From JABWAJ01 sp038323375 (lineage in GTDB: Bacteria; Bacteroidota; Bacteroidia; Chitinophagales; Saprospiraceae), in NCBI GenBank assembly GCA_038323375.1, contig JBBQGV010000010.1:1-64000 (forward strand): 64,000 nucleotides of DNA. The letters are read 5' to 3'. Positions 18,416 through 27,178 of the stretch are shown here, piece after piece. A program made the position numbers and the translations under genes. Within the stretch, counting starts at the first letter, position 1. Every line of letters begins with the position of its first letter. The notes under the pieces were generated by a model. It saw only the letters and a list, made by a program, of their open reading frames with translations, searched no databases and was not told the origin of the DNA.

Positions 18416-19279
18416 ATGATAAAAAAACACCTGCCTTTATTGACCGGGATGTTATTTGCATTCCTTTTTTCCGCCTGTGAAAAAGAGCCGGCACCCACTC
18501 AAACGGAAGACAGTCGTTATGACCACTTGCTGATGGGTAACCCAAGTGACGCTCAACCTGAAGAAGCCGAAGAAGAAAATTACCTCATTGAATTGCCGCA
18601 ATACGTACTGTCCTACAGTCGCTCCAAAGGCACACCCAACTGGGTCAGTTGGTACCTGAACGAACAATGGGTAGGTGAAGCGCCGCGCCAGGATGATTTC
18701 CGCGCTTATGAAAATCTGCCCGATGGCTGGTACCCGGTTGATTATTACGATTACAATTTCAGCCTCACCGGTTTTAACCGCGGACACAATTGCCCTTCTG
18801 CCGACCGGACGGTGACGCAATCTGATAATTCCGCAACTTTTTATATGATCAACATGATCCCGCAAGCGCCGGAACACAACAGTGGGTTATGGGCAGATAT
18901 GGAGTCATATTCCCGCGAATTAGCCTACCGGGGCAACGAAGTGTACACCATCATGGGCGTTGCCGGCAAAGGCGGTACTGGCGACAATGGATACCGGGAA
19001 AAAATTGCAGGGGGCAGGGTCACCGTGCCTCGCTATATTTGGAAAGTACTGGTTGTGATTCCGGAAGGCGTAGGCGATGTAGAACGCGTGGATGAAGAAA
19101 CCCGTATCATTGCTGTCTGGACGGAAAATAAAAACAGCGCCAACTCGAGGCCCTGGCAGGATTACCGGGTCTCCATTGACGACATCGAAGCAGAAACCGG
19201 CTTCGATTTATTGTCGGCGCTACCGGAAGCGATACAGGAAGTCGTTGAAGCAAAAGTTGATAACGTTCGAATTAATTAG
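18416..19279 (+). CDS. lipoprotein DNA/RNA non-specific endonuclease
   Basis: 287 residues. A lipoprotein signal peptide with the lipobox FSAC puts Cys at residue 21, so it is probably membrane-anchored on the periplasmic or outer face. The NUC1/NucA beta-beta-alpha-metal domain is clear: YVLSYSRSKGTPNWVSWYL, then FNRGHNCPSADR with the catalytic His124 and a metal-binding Asn/Asp region downstream (MINMIPQAPEHNSGLWADME). The usual motif is DRGH; here the first residue is Asn, a variation seen in parts of the family. Likely role: degradation of extracellular nucleic acid for nutrient or defence. The ATG at 18416 is preferred over an upstream TTG at 18401. The stop codon TAG (19277-19279) lies inside the inverted end of a repeat element. 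Confidence 0.88.
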   Translation: MIKKHLPLLTGMLFAFLFSACEKEPAPTQTEDSRYDHLLMGNPSDAQPEEAEEENYLIELPQYVLSYSRSKGTPNWVSWYLNEQWVGEAPRQDDFRAYENLPDGWYPVDYYDYNFSLTGFNRGHNCPSADRTVTQSDNSATFYMINMIPQAPEHNSGLWADMESYSRELAYRGNEVYTIMGVAGKGGTGDNGYREKIAGGRVTVPRYIWKVLVVIPEGVGDVERVDEETRIIAVWTENKNSANSRPWQDYRVSIDDIEAETGFDLLSALPEAIQEVVEAKVDNVRIN

Positions 19280-19426
19280 TGTCTGTCTTTAGAGTCCGAT
19301 AACTGCGTTGTATTTTGACCCAAAACTGGTCATTTACGCGAGTAAACTCCCATTTTTAGGGCAAAACACGCCTTGTTCTCGAACTCTAAAGAACAAACAC
19401 GGGACTAAATAGACAGACACTAATTA
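19273..19426. repeat. structured dispersed element, copy A
   Basis: Outer ends taattagtgtctgtc (19273-19287) and gacagacactaatta (19412-19426) are perfect 15-bp inverted repeats. Inside them, ctttagagt (19287-19295) pairs with actctaaag (19383-19391), an inner stem gtattttgaccc... pairs with ...gggcaaaacac, and an apical hairpin tttac-gcga-gtaaa sits at 19333-19346. A truncated second start (ctttagagtccgata) follows at 19430-19444. The same architecture recurs at 27881, 28013 and 48649. Confidence 0.85.
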
Positions 19427-19458
19427 GTGCTTTAGAGTCCGATAGAAAAGGCAAAATT

Positions 19459-21111
19459 ATGCTTAGTAATAAAGAAATCGCAAAAGCTTTTCAATTGCTC
19501 GGCAACATTATGGAGTTGCACGGGGAAAATCCCTTTAAAATTCGCTCTTACCAAAATGCTTATATCTCGCTGCGCAAAACGGAGCGTCCGCTCTCGGAAA
19601 TAAGCGATGCAGAAATTGCAGCGATCAAAGGTGTAGGCGATAATATTGCTGCCAAAATCAGAGAATTGCTAAATACCGGACAGATGGCGGCATTGGAAAA
19701 ATACAAGGCCACTACACCCGAAGGCGTTCAGGACATGCTGACCATCAAAGGCTTTGGGCCAAAAAAAGTGTTGGCAGTATGGAAAGAATTGGGTGTGGAA
19801 ACAGCCGGCGAATTGTTATATGCGGTAAACGAAAACCGATTGGTTGAACTGAAAGGATTTGGCCCTAAATCGCAGGAAGAATTAAAAAAACTATTGGAGT
19901 ACTTCCTGCGATCAAAGGATAAATTCCACTATGGCAGCTTGTACCCGACCGCCAGGAAATTATTGCAACAATTGTCCGCACAATTTCCGGACGCCAAAGT
20001 CAGCCTCTGCGGCCCGATGCGGCGCTGCGAAGACATCGTGGAGCGCATAGAAATCCTGTTGGGCTGGAACGGCGAAAAAGAAGCGCTGCTCCAATTGCCG
20101 TTTCTACAGGAAACAGCTTCTCAGGAGTACGGCATCAGCGGAAAAACAGTAGAAGAAGAATTGCCGGTTTCTGTTTTTCACTGCCCGGCTTCGGCATTCG
20201 GATCCAAATTGTTCCGCTACACTGGCAGCACCGAATTTTTGGAAGCTTTTGTCGCCCGGTTTCCGGGGTTGGATTTTAAAGACCTGCCGGAAGAACGCCT
20301 TGTTTTTGAAAAAGCCGGAATTGGGTTCATCGAACCGGAATTGCGCAGCGAAGCCTGGTCGTTAAGTATCTCCAAACAGCCGAAACTCATAGAAGCCTCC
20401 GATATCCAAGGCGTCATCCATACCCACACCACTTACAGCGACGGGCAGCATACCCTCCGCGAAATGGCGCTGCATGCCAAAGCGCTGGGTTACGGCTACA
20501 TCGGGATTACAGATCACTCCAAAGCGGCTTTTTATGCCAACGGCCTTCAACCGGAACGCGTTTTGCAGCAAATGGCTGAAATTGATCACCTAAATTTAGA
20601 ACTAGCCCCTTTCCGCATTTTTAAAGGCATCGAAAGCGACATCCTGAGCGATGGTTCTTTGGATTACGAGGAAGGTGTGTTGAAGCAATTCGACTTCATT
20701 ATTGCATCTGTGCATTCCAATCTGCGCATGGACGAAGAAAAAGCGACCCGCCGTTTGTTAGCCGCCATTGAAAACCCCTATACAACGATCCTGGGCCACC
20801 CTACTGGCAGGCTCCTGCTTTCTCGTCCGGGTTATCCGATTGATCATAAAAAAGTAATTGACGCCTGCGCGGCTAACCGGGTGGCCATCGAAATCAATGC
20901 AAGCCCCTACCGGCTCGATCTCGACTGGCGCTGGATTCCTTACGCGCTGGAAAAAGGCGTCCTGCTCAGCATCAATCCCGATGCGCACAGCAAAGAAGGA
21001 ATGGGCGATATCCTCTATGGCGTTTATGCTGCACGAAAAGGCGGATTAATTGCCGAATGCTGTCTAAACACACGCGATGCTGCTGGTTTTCAAGAATTAA
21101 CAGCTCGTTAA
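19459..21111 (+). CDS. polX: PolX-family protein with PHP domain, degenerate polymerase site
   Basis: 550 residues. The N-terminal 8-kDa/HhH region (IAKAFQLLGNIMELHGENPF; IKGVGDNIAAKI; IKGFGPKKVLAVWKELG; LKGFGPKSQEELKKLL) matches family X DNA polymerases. The nucleotidyl-transfer motif, normally GSxRRxxxxxxDxD, here reads GPMRRCEDIVERIEIL (residues about 180-195), so the catalytic aspartates are gone. The C-terminal PHP phosphoesterase domain is intact, with HTHTTYSDG, GITDHS, EIN and NPDAHS metal ligands. It is therefore probably a DNA-binding phosphoesterase/exonuclease in repair rather than a polymerase. Start at the first ATG, 15 bp after a repeat fragment. Confidence 0.88.
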   Translation: MLSNKEIAKAFQLLGNIMELHGENPFKIRSYQNAYISLRKTERPLSEISDAEIAAIKGVGDNIAAKIRELLNTGQMAALEKYKATTPEGVQDMLTIKGFGPKKVLAVWKELGVETAGELLYAVNENRLVELKGFGPKSQEELKKLLEYFLRSKDKFHYGSLYPTARKLLQQLSAQFPDAKVSLCGPMRRCEDIVERIEILLGWNGEKEALLQLPFLQETASQEYGISGKTVEEELPVSVFHCPASAFGSKLFRYTGSTEFLEAFVARFPGLDFKDLPEERLVFEKAGIGFIEPELRSEAWSLSISKQPKLIEASDIQGVIHTHTTYSDGQHTLREMALHAKALGYGYIGITDHSKAAFYANGLQPERVLQQMAEIDHLNLELAPFRIFKGIESDILSDGSLDYEEGVLKQFDFIIASVHSNLRMDEEKATRRLLAAIENPYTTILGHPTGRLLLSRPGYPIDHKKVIDACAANRVAIEINASPYRLDLDWRWIPYALEKGVLLSINPDAHSKEGMGDILYGVYAARKGGLIAECCLNTRDAAGFQELTAR

Positions 21112-21155
21112 CAATCATTGAATGCCCATTAACAGGGCATTCTTAGCCTTCTCAA

Positions 21156-21163
21156 TATCTTTG
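21156..21163 (+). promoter_or_regulatory. TAnnTTTG promoter box upstream of the DUF1573 gene
   Basis: TATCTTTG matches the Bacteroidota -7 box, 81 bp before the ATG at 21245; a second match, TAATTTTG, is at 21200-21207. Neither has a TTG at the usual spacing, so which is used is open. Confidence 0.4.
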
Positions 21164-21244
21164 CACGGTCAGCGGTGTAAAATTATGAACAAAATCAATT
21201 AATTTTGCGCCGCTTTTCGGCAACTAATTTTTTGTAACTTAAAA

Positions 21245-21814
21245 ATGACTTCTGATATGTTGAGGACTTTCAAAACGACAATCATGGCTGTAGCGGTGCT
21301 GGTTGCACTGTCAAGCTGCCAAAACTCCAGCAGCGACGTTCGTGATGCTGCCCGCCAGAACATCGAAAATACAGGTGTTCAACCGGCTAACCCGAATGCT
21401 GCTGGTGATCCTAATGCACAAACACCGGATCCTGCTGCAGTTCCGGTACCAAGTGGCCCAACCACGACCATGGAATTCGCAGAAACTACGTTCGATTTCG
21501 GTACGGTTCAGGATGGTGAAAAAGTTTCCCATACCTACAAATTCAAAAATACCGGCTCCGAGCCGCTGGTGTTTGCGGACGCGAAAGGCAGCTGTGGTTG
21601 CACCGTTCCGAAGTGGCCGCGCGAGCCGATTGCTCCGGGTGCCAGCAGCCATGTTACGGTAGAATTTGATTCTAAAGGCAAAGGAGGCAAACGCAACCAG
21701 AAAGTGACGATCACGGCAAACACCAACCCGCCGCAGAGCTTCCTCTATCTGACGGGCGAAGTAGCTGGCGGTGCTGCACCGACGACATCACCGGAGATTA
21801 AAGTGAATCAATAA
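21245..21814 (+). CDS. DUF1573-domain lipoprotein
   Basis: 189 residues. Lipoprotein signal with the lipobox ALSSC (Cys25), a Pro/Ala/Asn-rich linker (residues about 50-75), then the DUF1573 domain: FDFGTVQDGEKVSHTYKFKN, GSCGCTVPKWP with the conserved CGC motif, VEFDSKGKGGKRNQKVTI and TANTNPP. This is an Ig-like fold common in Bacteroidota periplasmic and surface proteins; function unknown. The second Met (21257) is an alternative start giving a shorter n-region. It is closed by two repeated hairpins and a bidirectional terminator. Confidence 0.88.
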   Translation: MTSDMLRTFKTTIMAVAVLVALSSCQNSSSDVRDAARQNIENTGVQPANPNAAGDPNAQTPDPAAVPVPSGPTTTMEFAETTFDFGTVQDGEKVSHTYKFKNTGSEPLVFADAKGSCGCTVPKWPREPIAPGASSHVTVEFDSKGKGGKRNQKVTITANTNPPQSFLYLTGEVAGGAAPTTSPEIKVNQ

Positions 21815-21829
21815 TTTTCCCGAAGGCAG

Positions 21830-21919
21830 AGGTAACACCTTCTAAAAAAGGTGTCACCTCTTTCTTCTCTCCAACTTTCTTTAGTAAAAAGGTAACACCT
21901 TCTAAAAAAGGTGTCACCT
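21830..21919 (+). repeat. twin hairpins after the DUF1573 gene
   Basis: The 30-bp sequence aggtaacaccttctaaaaaa plus ggtgtcacct occurs exactly twice (21830-21859 and 21890-21919). Each copy folds into a 12-bp stem with one mismatch. The copies are 30 bp apart. Confidence 0.85.
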
Positions 21920-21922
21920 AAT

Positions 21923-21960
21923 AAAAAAGCCCCCCGGAATTGACTTCGAGGGGCTTTTTT
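21923..21960. terminator. bidirectional intrinsic terminator
   Basis: aaaaaagcccc... at 21923 pairs with ...ggggctttttt at 21950-21960, giving A- and T-tracts on both sides. It serves the DUF1573 gene (+) and the convergent TPR gene (-) that ends at 22013. Confidence 0.9.
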
Positions 21961-22012
21961 GTTTTAAAGGGTTTGCCTGTTTTGAGGCAGCCCCTTTCAT
22001 GCACTGGTTGTG

Positions 22013-23470
22013 TTACCCTTTGAAATAAGAATCCGGATTCGTTCCTCCGCCACTTATGACTTCGAGGCGGCGCTTGAACTCATTCGACTTTTCCAGATCG
22101 TCGCGGCGGGCGAAGATTTCCTTCAGGGCCGTGAGCGTGCTGATGTCGTTTGGATTCAAAGCTTCGCAACGCTGGAAGTAAGGCAATGCCAGATCGAACT
22201 GAGCAGTGATTTCTTTCTTCTTTTCGTTGTACTTTTTCAGCCCGTCTTTCGTGTAGTCGTCGGCTAATTTATTCAACTCCAGCGTCATAGCAGCTGCCTT
22301 ATTGTAATAAAGGGCACCGAGGCTGTAGATGGCGTCGAAATATTTAGGGTCTTTCTGCAGCGACTGCTCATAATAATGCTTAGCACTATTGAAGTATTCA
22401 TCTTTAAGTCCATTACAACCTCCTGAACAGCATTCTCTTGCCACATAAATTTTGCGACCGTTGGTGTTGACATAGTAACACCCTCCTTGAGGTTCTTCCT
22501 GGAATTTCCTGTCTGAGGTGGCTGAAAGATTCTTTTTACCTTCCTCTTGATAAAGGTTGTCGAAAACGTTACCCAAAGTAGTGTAAAGCGAGATGTTATC
22601 AGGTTCTTTTTCAATCGCCTCCTGGAGTTCGCCGATCAGCTCATCCAACTTGCCCAATTTCAGGAAGTGATTGATTTCCGCAAACAAGAGGGAGATGTCG
22701 TCTCCGTATTTTTTACGGCCTTCTTCCAAGAATTTGTAAGCGGCTGCAACTGCGGCTTCGTCTTTTACATCGGCAGGCATTTTCATTTTGTACATCGCTT
22801 CGTAGATGGCCGCTTTATCATAGCCCAGGCTGTACAGCTTTTCAAAACACGTGCCTGCTTCTGCCGTTTTATTCGCATTCAAAGCGGCAAGGCCCGTGAT
22901 GTAAAGCTGGTCGTTGTAAGCCTCCGGCGTATCCAACGAACTTTTCTGGTCGTTGGCTTTCAGCGTTTCATGGGTCTCAATCAATGCATTGAAATGGTCG
23001 AAAGCAGCGCCAAAGGCCTTGTCTTCATAAGCATAAATGCCCAGGTTGTAGAGGTTCGGTTGCGCAGTCATCAAACCTTTCATGACGTCTTTTTTCTCGT
23101 AGCTTTTCTGGGCAAGGGTCAATGCTTTTTGAAAAGCCATCGCTGCCTGTAGTGCGGGATTTTCAACTTTCGGCAAATCATTCACGTTACCCAATCCCAC
23201 TTGTTTGACCGTGACGATTTGCGAAGCAATCTCGTTGTAAATTTCACCTTTTTTGATCCAGGTTTCCGCCAGCGTATTGGTCATCTCTGAGCCAGTTGCC
23301 ACCTCAATGGCATCTACAGCCTCTTTGAGTTTGGCCTTGTTGTTGGATGGATCCAAATAGTAGGTTGAAAGCGCTCTTCCGGCATTTTTAAGTTCCTTTT
23401 TAGGATCTTGTGCCTGGGCTGTCCCTGCAAAGAGCACCATAACTGTTAAACCAAAAAACAGTCTTTTCAT
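22013..23470 (-). CDS. secreted TPR protein
   Basis: 485 residues with a signal peptide (MKRLFFGLTVMVLFAGTAQAQ). TPR units are visible, for example ALQKALTLAQKSYEKKD-like helices near residue 100, FHFNALIETHETL, LFAEINHFLKLGKLDELIGELQEAI, ISLYTTLGNVFDNLYQEEG and KYFDAIYSLGALYYNKAA. A Cys-containing insert (GGCYYVNTNGRKIYVARECC, about residues 325-345) is unusual for a TPR protein and may form disulfides. Conserved hypothetical of Bacteroidota; probably periplasmic. Convergent with the DUF1573 gene. Confidence 0.82.
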   Translation of the reverse strand: MKRLFFGLTVMVLFAGTAQAQDPKKELKNAGRALSTYYLDPSNNKAKLKEAVDAIEVATGSEMTNTLAETWIKKGEIYNEIASQIVTVKQVGLGNVNDLPKVENPALQAAMAFQKALTLAQKSYEKKDVMKGLMTAQPNLYNLGIYAYEDKAFGAAFDHFNALIETHETLKANDQKSSLDTPEAYNDQLYITGLAALNANKTAEAGTCFEKLYSLGYDKAAIYEAMYKMKMPADVKDEAAVAAAYKFLEEGRKKYGDDISLLFAEINHFLKLGKLDELIGELQEAIEKEPDNISLYTTLGNVFDNLYQEEGKKNLSATSDRKFQEEPQGGCYYVNTNGRKIYVARECCSGGCNGLKDEYFNSAKHYYEQSLQKDPKYFDAIYSLGALYYNKAAAMTLELNKLADDYTKDGLKKYNEKKKEITAQFDLALPYFQRCEALNPNDISTLTALKEIFARRDDLEKSNEFKRRLEVISGGGTNPDSYFKG

Positions 23471-23564
23471 GATGTGAAGACGTTTGTGTTAAATAAAATT
23501 TCGCAAATGAGACGAGGATACCCCTTCCGGGTCATCCATTTTTTTGTTAAAATATTCATATTTC

Positions 23565-23661
23565 AAGGTTAAAGTAGAAAGGTTAAAGGTTAAAGTAGCG
23601 AGACCGTATCAATATTGAATACGTACCTTACTTTATCCTTTCCACTTTATCCTTTAACCTT
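23565..23661. repeat. low-complexity inverted repeat between gyrA and the TPR gene
   Basis: aaggttaaagtagaaagg and its variants (23565-23598) face the reverse complement in ctttatcctttccactttat plus cctttaacctt (23631-23661). The centre holds a small palindrome (cgtatcaatattgaatacg). Built of ttaaagg words, like the tract upstream of tilS. Confidence 0.6.
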
Positions 23662-23692
23662 GATCATAACTTCCAATTTTCAAATCCTCAAA

Positions 23693-26287
23693 TTACTCCG
23701 TGCCTTCCACTTCCGTCTCTTCAATCCCATTCCCGTTCTCTTCATCCTCCGTATGCGGCACAACGGCTACATCTGCAATTGAATCGTCGTCGTCCAAACG
23801 AATGACGCGCACCCCCTGCGTAGCCCTTCCAAGCACGGGAATATCGCTCACCGGCATTCGGATGATGATTCCGGATCGGTTCGTAATCATCAGATCTTCT
23901 TCGTCCTTCACCGCTTTAATAGCCATAACAGCCCCGGTTCTTTCAGTGACGTTCATATTTCTAACGCCTTTTCCGCCACGATTTGTCAGTCGGTAGTCGT
24001 CAAAATCTGAACGCTTGCCATTTCCTTTTTCTGAAACGACCAAAATGGTTGCACTTTTGTCGTTCGGATCAAGGCAAACCATGCCGACAACTTCGTCGCG
24101 CCCGCTGTTTTCCAGCGTCACACCCCGAACCCCGGCAGCAGAGCGCCCCATAGAACGCACTTTGGTTTCATTGAAACGAATGGCGTTTCCGCTTTTCGTA
24201 GCAATGAAAATTTCGCTGTCGCCTGTTGTTAACTTGGCTTCCAGCAACTGGTCGCCTTCGTTGATCAGGATGGCGTTGATACCGCCAGCGCGTGGCCGGG
24301 AATAGGCCGCCACCGGCGTTTTCTTGATCACGCCTTTACGGGTACAGAAAAGGATGAAATGGTTGTCCACAAATTCGCGGTCAGTCAGGTCTTTAATGAT
24401 GATGTAAGCCTTGACCTTATCGTCTTTGGGGATGGACAGAATGTTTTGGATGACCCTGCCACTGGAGGTTTTATTGGCTTCCGGCACTTCATAAGCGCGC
24501 AACCAGTAGCACCTGCCCTGCTCCGTAAAGAACAGGAGGTAGTTGTGGTTGGTGGCAATAAACATGTGCTCTACAAAATCTTCATTCCTGGTTTTTGCGC
24601 CCATAGAGCCGCGTCCGCCACGCCCTTGTGTACGGTATTCGATGACCGGGGTTCGTTTGATATAGCCCAGGTGGGAAATCGTAATCACCACCTCCTCGTT
24701 TTCGATGAGGTCTTCAATGCTGATTTCACCGTCTTCGTAGTTGATCTGCGTTCGACGGTCGTCCCCGTATTTTTCGCGGATTTCGGTCAACTCCTGCTTG
24801 ATGATGCCGCGTTGGATCTCTTCACTGGCCAAAATCTCTTTGTACTCTTCAATTCTGCGGCAAACCTCGTCATATTCCTGCTGGATCCCGTCGCGTTCGA
24901 GGCCGGTCAGTTTCTGCAGGCGCATTTCTAAGATGGCCTTGGCTTGTGCGTCGGAAAGCACATTGCCCTCAATCAGTTCGTATTCTTCCGATTTGGCTTC
25001 TTCAATGAGTTGTCCAAATTTCGACCAGAATGCCTCTTTGTCCTCAATGAATCCGCCCTGCATCAGCCCCTCTTTCGCTTCTTCAGCTGTTTTTGAAGCG
25101 CGAATGAGCGTAATGACCTTATCTATGTAGTCCAAAGCGATCAGCAAGCCCACCAGGATGTGCGCGCGTGCAATGGCCTTTTTTAAATCAAATTGAGTGC
25201 GCCGAACAATGACTTCAATGCGAAATTTGATAAACTCGCGGATGAAATCTTTGAGGTTGAGGGTCACCGGACGACCATTGACCAAGGCAATGTTGTTGAC
25301 GCCGTAAGAACTTTGCAAAGGCGTATATTTGTAAAACTGGCTCAAAATCACGCTCGCAAGGCCGTCGCGCTTGATTTCTACCACCACCCGAACGCCTTCG
25401 CGCGACGATTCGTCCCGGATATCGTGGACACCTTCGATCTTTTTGTCATTGACCAATTCGGCCATTTTTGCTACCAGCATGGCCTTATTGACCTGGTAGG
25501 GGATTTCCGTGATGATGATGACCTCCCGACCGCTGTAATCGTTCTGGATTTCGGCTTTACCCCTTACGACTACGCGTCCTCTGCCAGTCTCAAAACCCTC
25601 TTTGACTCCGCTGTAGCCATAAATAATCCCCCCCGTAGGAAAATCGGGGGCTTTGATGAACTGCATCAATTCCTCGATCGTAATGTCGGGATTGTCCACC
25701 GTGGCCACAATGCCGTCCACTACTTCCCGGAGGTTGTGCGGCAGGATATTGGTCGCCATCCCCACTGCGATACCGGAAGCGCCATTGACCAATAAGTTGG
25801 GCAGTTTCGCCGGCAATACCGTTGGCTCTTCCAGCGAATCGTCGAAGTTGGGCGCAAAATCCACCGTATCCTTATTGATATCGGCGAGCATTTCGTCACT
25901 GATGCGGGCCAGGCGTGCTTCAGTGTAACGCATGGCCGCCGGGCTGTCTCCATCCATTGAGCCAAAGTTACCCTGACCATCCACCAAAGGATAGCGCAAG
26001 GACCAGTCCTGAGCCATCCGCACCATGGTATCATAAACAGAGGAGTCTCCGTGCGGGTGGTACTTACCCAACACTTCCCCGACAATACGAGCCGATTTTT
26101 TGTGAGACTTGCTGGGGCTGAGTCCTAATTCGGACATCCCGTACAATACCCGCCGGTGAACAGGCTTTAGCCCGTCTCTGACATCTGGCAATGCTCTGGC
26201 TACGATAACCGACATTGAATAGTCAATGTAGGCCGACTTCATCTGATCCTCTATATTGACAGAAATAATCCTTTGATTGGAAGACAT
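23693..26287 (-). CDS. gyrA: DNA gyrase subunit A
   Basis: 864 residues. The breakage-reunion domain has the catalytic tyrosine at residue 121 (MRYTEARL). The quinolone-determining region is GDSSVYD, keeping Ser (residue 82, E. coli Ser83) and Asp (residue 86, E. coli Asp87), so no classical resistance change. The C-terminal wrapping domain carries the GyrA-box-like QGRGGRGS, which separates it from ParC. The C-terminus is acidic (EDEENGNGIEETEVEGTE). It works with GyrB, not in this window, to introduce negative supercoils. Divergent from ubiE. Confidence 0.97.
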   Translation of the reverse strand: MSSNQRIISVNIEDQMKSAYIDYSMSVIVARALPDVRDGLKPVHRRVLYGMSELGLSPSKSHKKSARIVGEVLGKYHPHGDSSVYDTMVRMAQDWSLRYPLVDGQGNFGSMDGDSPAAMRYTEARLARISDEMLADINKDTVDFAPNFDDSLEEPTVLPAKLPNLLVNGASGIAVGMATNILPHNLREVVDGIVATVDNPDITIEELMQFIKAPDFPTGGIIYGYSGVKEGFETGRGRVVVRGKAEIQNDYSGREVIIITEIPYQVNKAMLVAKMAELVNDKKIEGVHDIRDESSREGVRVVVEIKRDGLASVILSQFYKYTPLQSSYGVNNIALVNGRPVTLNLKDFIREFIKFRIEVIVRRTQFDLKKAIARAHILVGLLIALDYIDKVITLIRASKTAEEAKEGLMQGGFIEDKEAFWSKFGQLIEEAKSEEYELIEGNVLSDAQAKAILEMRLQKLTGLERDGIQQEYDEVCRRIEEYKEILASEEIQRGIIKQELTEIREKYGDDRRTQINYEDGEISIEDLIENEEVVITISHLGYIKRTPVIEYRTQGRGGRGSMGAKTRNEDFVEHMFIATNHNYLLFFTEQGRCYWLRAYEVPEANKTSSGRVIQNILSIPKDDKVKAYIIIKDLTDREFVDNHFILFCTRKGVIKKTPVAAYSRPRAGGINAILINEGDQLLEAKLTTGDSEIFIATKSGNAIRFNETKVRSMGRSAAGVRGVTLENSGRDEVVGMVCLDPNDKSATILVVSEKGNGKRSDFDDYRLTNRGGKGVRNMNVTERTGAVMAIKAVKDEEDLMITNRSGIIIRMPVSDIPVLGRATQGVRVIRLDDDDSIADVAVVPHTEDEENGNGIEETEVEGTE

Positions 26288-26349
26288 TGAGTATTATTTG
26301 CTTATTTAGTCAAAACAATTGATGCAATACTGCATTTGATTAAGGAATG

Positions 26350-26357
26350 CAAAGGTA
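26350..26357 (-). promoter_or_regulatory. TACCTTTG box upstream of gyrA
   Basis: Matches TAnnTTTG on the minus strand, 62 bp before the gyrA start. No TTG at the expected spacing. Confidence 0.4.
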
Positions 26358-26402
26358 GAAAAAAGGGTGGAATTTTTGCGATACCTCCCTCGTCAAAACT
26401 AC

Positions 26403-26410
26403 TATCTTTG
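26403..26410 (+). promoter_or_regulatory. TATCTTTG box upstream of ubiE
   Basis: Matches the -7 element, 36 bp before the ATG at 26447. The nearest TTG (26376-26378) leaves a 24-bp spacer, slightly long. Confidence 0.5.
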
Positions 26411-26446
26411 CGCGCCGCTCCTATAATCAGCAAACACGTCCCGTTC

Positions 26447-27178
26447 ATGGCAAAAGAAACCGTCAAACCTTACGACGCCGATAGCAGTAAAAAGAGTCAG
26501 GTGTCGAGTATGTTCAATAAGATTGCGCCCTACTATGACTTCCTCAACCGCTTCCTTTCCTTAGGCATTGATACCATTTGGCGCAAAAAAGCAATCGCTC
26601 AGCTCCGGGATAATCCGCCCAATACCGTACTCGATGTGGCGACCGGCACAGCAGATGTAGCGCTTGCCCTGGCGAAAACTTTTCGCCCCCAACGCATTGT
26701 GGGATTGGATATTTCAGCGCAAATGCTGAAAATTGGCCGCACCAAAGTACACAAACAACAATTGGACGAGGTAATCGAACTGATCGAAGGAGATTCCGAA
26801 AATTTGCCTTTTGCAGACAATACGTTCGACGCCATTACCGTTGCTTTTGGAGTCAGAAACTTTGAAAACTTGGAAAAAGGATTGTCGGAAATGCAGCGGG
26901 TTTTGAAAAGTGGCGGTAAGCTGGTGGTGCTGGAGTTCTCCAGGCCGCGGATCTTCCCTTTCAAGCAGTTGTTCCAGTTCTATTTTAAAAACATTCTTCC
27001 CGTCATCGGCAGAATTACATCCAAAGATCCAAGGGCTTACAGCTATCTTTACGAATCGGTTCAGGCGTTTCCTGAGGGCAAAGAATTTCTGGATATTTTA
27101 TCAAAAACAGGGTATCACGCCCATCGTTGCATCCCTTTAACATTCGGAATATGTTCCATTTACGTGGCAAAAAAATAA
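26447..27178 (+). CDS. ubiE: demethylmenaquinone methyltransferase
   Basis: 243 residues. UbiE C-methylates demethylmenaquinone in the last step of menaquinone synthesis. The SAM motif VLDVATGTADVALALA, the family signature FGVRNFENLEKGLSEMQRVL and EFSRP are all present. The ATG at 26447 gives the usual N-terminus (MAKETVKPYD); the frame is open to 26336 but contains the promoter box. The 3' end overlaps the porT start, an arrangement I recall from other Bacteroidota. It belongs functionally with mqnD at 37.7 kb. Confidence 0.95.
   Translation: MAKETVKPYDADSSKKSQVSSMFNKIAPYYDFLNRFLSLGIDTIWRKKAIAQLRDNPPNTVLDVATGTADVALALAKTFRPQRIVGLDISAQMLKIGRTKVHKQQLDEVIELIEGDSENLPFADNTFDAITVAFGVRNFENLEKGLSEMQRVLKSGGKLVVLEFSRPRIFPFKQLFQFYFKNILPVIGRITSKDPRAYSYLYESVQAFPEGKEFLDILSKTGYHAHRCIPLTFGICSIYVAKK

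Noticed and set aside
23693..26287. Quinolone-resistance mutation in gyrA
   Set aside because: The Ser and Asp at the two main resistance positions are the sensitive-type residues.
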